In this document: one piece after another, positions 6,888-9,551 of the stretch
Numbering within the stretch: position 1 is the stretch's first letter
Layout of the letters: each line of letters starts with the position of its first letter
From: JBDNIO01 sp041688215
GTDB taxonomy: Bacteria; Pseudomonadota; Gammaproteobacteria; Nevskiales; Salinisphaeraceae
NCBI GenBank assembly: GCA_041688215.1
Contig: JBDNIO010000008.1
Location: 1-9,551, forward strand
Length of the DNA: 9,551 nt
Direction: 5' to 3'
Position numbers and translations under genes: made by a program
The notes under the pieces: generated by a model
The model's input: the letters and a program-made list of their open reading frames with translations, nothing else
Database searches by the model: none
Told to the model about the DNA's origin: nothing

Positions 6888-7833
6888 GAACAATATATTG
6901 ATCACCGGCGCCGCCGGCTACATCGGTCGGCAATTGGCCGAGCGCCTAGCCGACCATCAGACGAGCGAACATACCGTTCTGGGTTTGGACATCCGCGCGC
7001 CCAAGTCGCCACCCTGCGAATGCGTGGAAATGGATATCCGCGACCCCGGACTAGCCGAGTTAATGCGTGCACGCAGTATTACCCAAGTCGTGCACCTGGC
7101 GGCGGTGCTGGAAGATTCCGGCGACCGCGCCCGCGATTACGATATCGACGTTAACGGCACCCGCAACGTACTGGATGCCTGCCTGCACGCCGGCGCAGCG
7201 CAGATCGTGGTCACCAGTTCCGGCGCGGCCTACGGTTACCACGCCGACAACCCCGAGTGGCTCGATGAAGACGACGCCCTGCGCGGCAACCCCGAGTTCG
7301 CCTACTCCGATCACAAAAGACGGGTCGAGGAGATGCTGGCCGAGTACCGGCAAACCCATCCGCAACTGGGGCAACTGATCCTGCGCCCCGGCACGGTGCT
7401 GGGCGCGCATACGCACAACCAGATCACCAACCTGTTCGAGGGCAAGCGGGTGCTGGCGATCGCGGGCTCGGATTCGCCATTCGTTTTCATCTGGGATGCG
7501 GACGTGGTCGGCGCAATTATCCATGGCCTCGATACCACCGCCGCCGGCGCCTACAACCTGGCCGGTGACGGCGCCCTGCGCATCGATCAGGTCGCGGCGG
7601 TTCTGGGCAAGCCGCTACTGCGTATTCCGGCCGGCGTGTTGATGGCGGCGCTGTGGGTAGGCAAGCGCCTGGGTCTGACCCGCTACGCGCCGGCCCAGGT
7701 CAACTTTTTGCGCTATCGGCCGGTGCTATCGAACTGTCGGCTGAAGGAAGAACTCGGCTACGTGCCGGCCAAAACCTCGGAAGAAGTCTTTCGGTTTTTC
7801 GTCGAACATGCGCGCGGGCGCGGCCAATTATGA
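6868..7833 (+). CDS. Extended SDR: NAD(P)-dependent epimerase/dehydratase family oxidoreductase (3-beta-HSD-like)
   Basis: The 321-residue cytoplasmic product has an extended-SDR Rossmann fold: TGAAGYIG (13-20), an acidic residue Asp41 at the end of beta-2 (LGLDI) suggesting NAD(H) preference, VVHLAAV (74-80), TSSGAAYG (116-123) with the catalytic Ser, and YSDHK (146-150) as the catalytic YxxxK. The substrate-binding C-terminal half includes LRPGTVLG (172-179) and is consistent with NAD-dependent epimerase/dehydratases and with 3-beta-hydroxysteroid dehydrogenase-like members. Which reaction it performs is open: sugar epimerisation looks unlikely beside an FMO and an organic-anion transporter, so hydroxy/keto oxidation of a catabolic intermediate is my inference. 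It starts at GTG inside the transporter gene and ends in an ATGA overlap with the next SDR gene, so translation is probably coupled along the operon. Confidence 0.85.
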   Translation: MAQNIAKNNILITGAAGYIGRQLAERLADHQTSEHTVLGLDIRAPKSPPCECVEMDIRDPGLAELMRARSITQVVHLAAVLEDSGDRARDYDIDVNGTRNVLDACLHAGAAQIVVTSSGAAYGYHADNPEWLDEDDALRGNPEFAYSDHKRRVEEMLAEYRQTHPQLGQLILRPGTVLGAHTHNQITNLFEGKRVLAIAGSDSPFVFIWDADVVGAIIHGLDTTAAGAYNLAGDGALRIDQVAAVLGKPLLRIPAGVLMAALWVGKRLGLTRYAPAQVNFLRYRPVLSNCRLKEELGYVPAKTSEEVFRFFVEHARGRGQL

Positions 7834-8624
7834 AAACCGTCCTCATTACCGGCGCGGCCTCCGGCCTGGGCTGGGCGCTTGCCCAAGCTTTTTTCGAGCA
7901 GGGCGATAGCGTGGTGCTGGCCGACCGCGACGCGGATACGCTAGCCGAGCGCGCCCACACCCTGGCCGGCCAGGACCGCGATCGTATCCGGCACTACGTC
8001 CTGGATGTCACCGACAGCGATGCGCTGCGTGCCTTGACCGCGTGGTTGCAAACCGAACTCGGCGGCCTGGACGTGCTCGTCAATAACGCCGGCATCACCC
8101 ACCGTTCACTGGCCGCCAAGACCGACCCGGCGGTGTTCCGACAGGTGATGGCGGTGGATTGGCAGGCTCCGGTGGAGCTGACCCTGCTCTGCCTGCCGGT
8201 GCTCAAGGCTGCCCGCGGCAGCATTATCAACATCGGCTCCATGGCCGGCTGGATGCCGGTACTGGGCCGCGCCGGCTATTGCAGCGCCAAGGGCGCGCTG
8301 ACCCAGTTCTTCGAGACCCTGCGGGGCGAGGTAGCGGCCGACGGCGTACATATTTTAATGGCGTACCCCAGCTTCCTGGACACACCAATCGAAACCAATG
8401 CCTTGGGCTTTGATGGCCAACCCGCCCCCCACAAGCGTTCCCAGGTTGGGGCCATGCGCACACCGGAGTGGATGGCAGCACGCATACTGCGCGCTCACCG
8501 GCGCGGCGGCAAACGGCTTTACGGCGACAGCATCAGCCGTTTCGGCAGCATTTTGTGGCGGCTGTGGCCAGACCTGTATCAGCGGCTGATGACACGCAAA
8601 TTCGCCAGCGAACTCGAGCAGTAA
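7830..8624 (+). CDS. Classical short-chain dehydrogenase/reductase
   Basis: The 264-residue product is a classical SDR with TGAASGLG (7-14, cofactor binding), Asp32 after beta-2 (ADRD, NAD-leaning), NNAG (85-88), catalytic Ser137 (IGSMAG) and YCSAK (150-154, YxxxK). Two positions depart from the commonest pattern: the Asn of the classical catalytic tetrad on helix 4 seems to be Asp110 (MAVDW), and the usual PG motif after beta-6 reads YPSFLDTP (179-186). A basic, aromatic C-terminal tail (about 228-258) may touch a membrane or hydrophobic substrate. I chose ATG 7830 because it forms an ATGA overlap with the upstream stop and places the glycine motif at residue 7. The frame is open further upstream, but that part lies inside the previous gene. 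It likely oxidises or reduces an alcohol/ketone intermediate of the pathway. Confidence 0.88.
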   Translation: MKTVLITGAASGLGWALAQAFFEQGDSVVLADRDADTLAERAHTLAGQDRDRIRHYVLDVTDSDALRALTAWLQTELGGLDVLVNNAGITHRSLAAKTDPAVFRQVMAVDWQAPVELTLLCLPVLKAARGSIINIGSMAGWMPVLGRAGYCSAKGALTQFFETLRGEVAADGVHILMAYPSFLDTPIETNALGFDGQPAPHKRSQVGAMRTPEWMAARILRAHRRGGKRLYGDSISRFGSILWRLWPDLYQRLMTRKFASELEQ

Positions 8625-8625
8625 C

Positions 8626-9369
8626 ATGCTCGATCTGCTCACAACGCCCTGGATTTTACTGGGGCTGTTTATCCTGATCGCCTACACCACCGAGGCCATG
8701 ACCGGCTTCGGCAGCATCGTCATCGCCCTGTCGCTTGGCGCGCTGGTGTTACCGATCGACGCCATGTTGCCCGTGCTGGTGCCGCTGAACATTTTCATGA
8801 GCGGCTATCTGTCGTTCAAATACCGCCGGCATGTCGACCGCCGGGTGCTGTTGCGCCTGATTCTGCCCATGATGTCGCTCGGCACGCTAACCGGGTACGC
8901 GCTCTACCCCTGGCTGGGCGACAGCATTCTGGAAAGCGCCTTCGGCGGCTTGATCGTCTGGTTCGCGGCGCGCTCGCTGTGGCGCGAATTCCACGGCATC
9001 ACAGCGTGCGAACGCGGCGACTTGTGGACTCGGGGTTGGATGTTCGCCGCCGGCATCACCCACGGACTGTTCGCGTCCGGCGGACCGCTGCTGGTTTATG
9101 CCCTGTCCGGCGTGCCACTGGACAAGGCGCGCTTTCGCGCCACCCTGATTGTAGTGTGGTTCGCGCTCAATTCCCTGTTGACGGGGGTGTTCCTGCTCGA
9201 CGGTTCCTTGCTACCAGCGTTGCCGCGGGTCGTCCTGTATTTGCCGGTACTGCTGGTCGGCGTGCTGCTGGGCGAATTCCTGCACCACCGCATCGACGAA
9301 ACCGGCTTTCGCAGGGCGGTCTTCCTAGTCTTGTTGGTGGCAGGTGCCGCGCTGGCTTGGCCGCGCTAG
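8626..9369 (+). CDS. TauE/SafE-family (sulfite exporter-like) membrane transporter
   Basis: The 247-residue polytopic inner-membrane protein has about seven or eight hydrophobic helices arranged as two related halves. The family signatures are TEAMTGFGSIVIALSLG (22-38) in the first half and GITHGLFASGGPLLVYALSG (143-162) in the second. Both are the Gly-rich membrane hairpins typical of TauE/SafE (PF01925). Characterised members are implicated in export of sulfite, sulfoacetate or other small organic anions. The start ATG lies 1 bp after the upstream SDR stop, so it belongs to the same transcript and relies on weak local or coupled initiation. In this context it may export a product or by-product of the pathway. 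The actual substrate is unknown, as for most members. Confidence 0.88.
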   Translation: MLDLLTTPWILLGLFILIAYTTEAMTGFGSIVIALSLGALVLPIDAMLPVLVPLNIFMSGYLSFKYRRHVDRRVLLRLILPMMSLGTLTGYALYPWLGDSILESAFGGLIVWFAARSLWREFHGITACERGDLWTRGWMFAAGITHGLFASGGPLLVYALSGVPLDKARFRATLIVVWFALNSLLTGVFLLDGSLLPALPRVVLYLPVLLVGVLLGEFLHHRIDETGFRRAVFLVLLVAGAALAWPR

Positions 9370-9551
9370 TGTAGTGCGTTGGAATTAACGGTGCTTAGCG
9401 GTGATGAGTCCGAAAAGTCGTCATTGCGAGCCCCTCAGTCCGCCTATCGGTCGGCCACGAACCGAAATGAACGTGTGCGCTGCTTGGTAATGTCGGATAC
9501 TCAGCCAGCGGGAGCGCGAGGCCGGCGCTTCGTTGGTGCCTAAAGAGCCCG
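9370..9551. other. Non-coding right edge with a dispersed-repeat-like segment
   Basis: No convincing gene is seen. CGTCATTGCGAG (9419-9430) matches the start of a sequence type (CGTCATTGCGAGnnn) known from dispersed intergenic repeats in several proteobacteria. Just before it, TGATGA (9402-9407) can pair with TCGTCA (9418-9423) around a 10-nt loop, with no T tract. No strong terminator follows the TauE/SafE gene within the window. Confidence 0.4.

Noticed and set aside
7653..7829. Upstream extension of the classical SDR frame
   Set aside because: It lies inside the epimerase-like gene and adds residues before the Rossmann motif that no SDR would need. The ATGA overlap at 7830 explains the start better.
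9398..9430. Hammerhead-ribozyme-like string TGATGAGTCCGAAAAG
   Set aside because: The core CUGAUGA...GAAA is incomplete: the base before UGAUGA is G rather than the required C, and stem II (GUCC with GGAC) and its following GAAA are missing.
9395..9550. Minus-strand frame open from the right edge to TAA at 9395-9397 (about 51 codons)
   Set aside because: The translation has no recognisable motif and overlaps the repeat-like CGTCATTGCGAG segment. It could be a gene end but cannot be supported from this window.

Overview
The window (9,551 bp, GC-rich and densely coded) looks like chromosomal DNA of a gammaproteobacterium, probably a free-living aquatic or soil type. The main reasons are a full-length UvrD helicase with a C-terminal Tudor-like domain and an outer-membrane protein of the DUF3187 type, a family I know mainly from Gammaproteobacteria. 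This placement is from memory of the families, not from a search.

Left edge (1-265): the last 35 codons of a plus-strand gene that looks like an IS200/IS605-type Y1 transposase, a strong rho-independent terminator, and a stretch of nested hairpins that holds no gene. One of these hairpins probably terminates the minus-strand block from the other side.

Minus-strand block (266-4459): read right to left, an AraC/XylS-family regulator with an Arabinose_bd-type sensor domain, then uvrD (DNA helicase II) 41 bp downstream, then a DUF3187 outer-membrane protein gene 13 bp after the uvrD stop.

Divergent control region (4460-4560): it carries two exact 9-bp direct repeats, CGTCCCGAA, with starts 21 bp (two helical turns) apart. 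This is the geometry expected of an AraC-family operator, and it suggests that the regulator controls the plus-strand cluster and possibly itself.

Plus-strand cluster (4561-9369): a flavin-containing monooxygenase, a 128-bp gap holding a GCAGAG-type imperfect palindrome, a BASS-family transporter that seems to start at a non-standard ATC codon, an extended SDR (epimerase/3-beta-HSD-like), a classical SDR and a TauE/SafE-family transporter. The last four genes overlap or nearly touch (20-bp overlap, ATGA overlap, 1-bp gap), so they form one transcription unit. Two oxidoreductase classes, an organic-anion importer type and an anion exporter type under a divergent AraC regulator suggest uptake and stepwise oxidation of a small hydrophobic acid, ketone, sterol or terpenoid-like compound. 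The layout recalls the mycobacterial virS/mymA locus. The substrate cannot be read from the sequence.

Right edge (9370-9551): 182 bp without a convincing gene. It contains a CGTCATTGCGAG sequence of the kind found in dispersed bacterial repeats.
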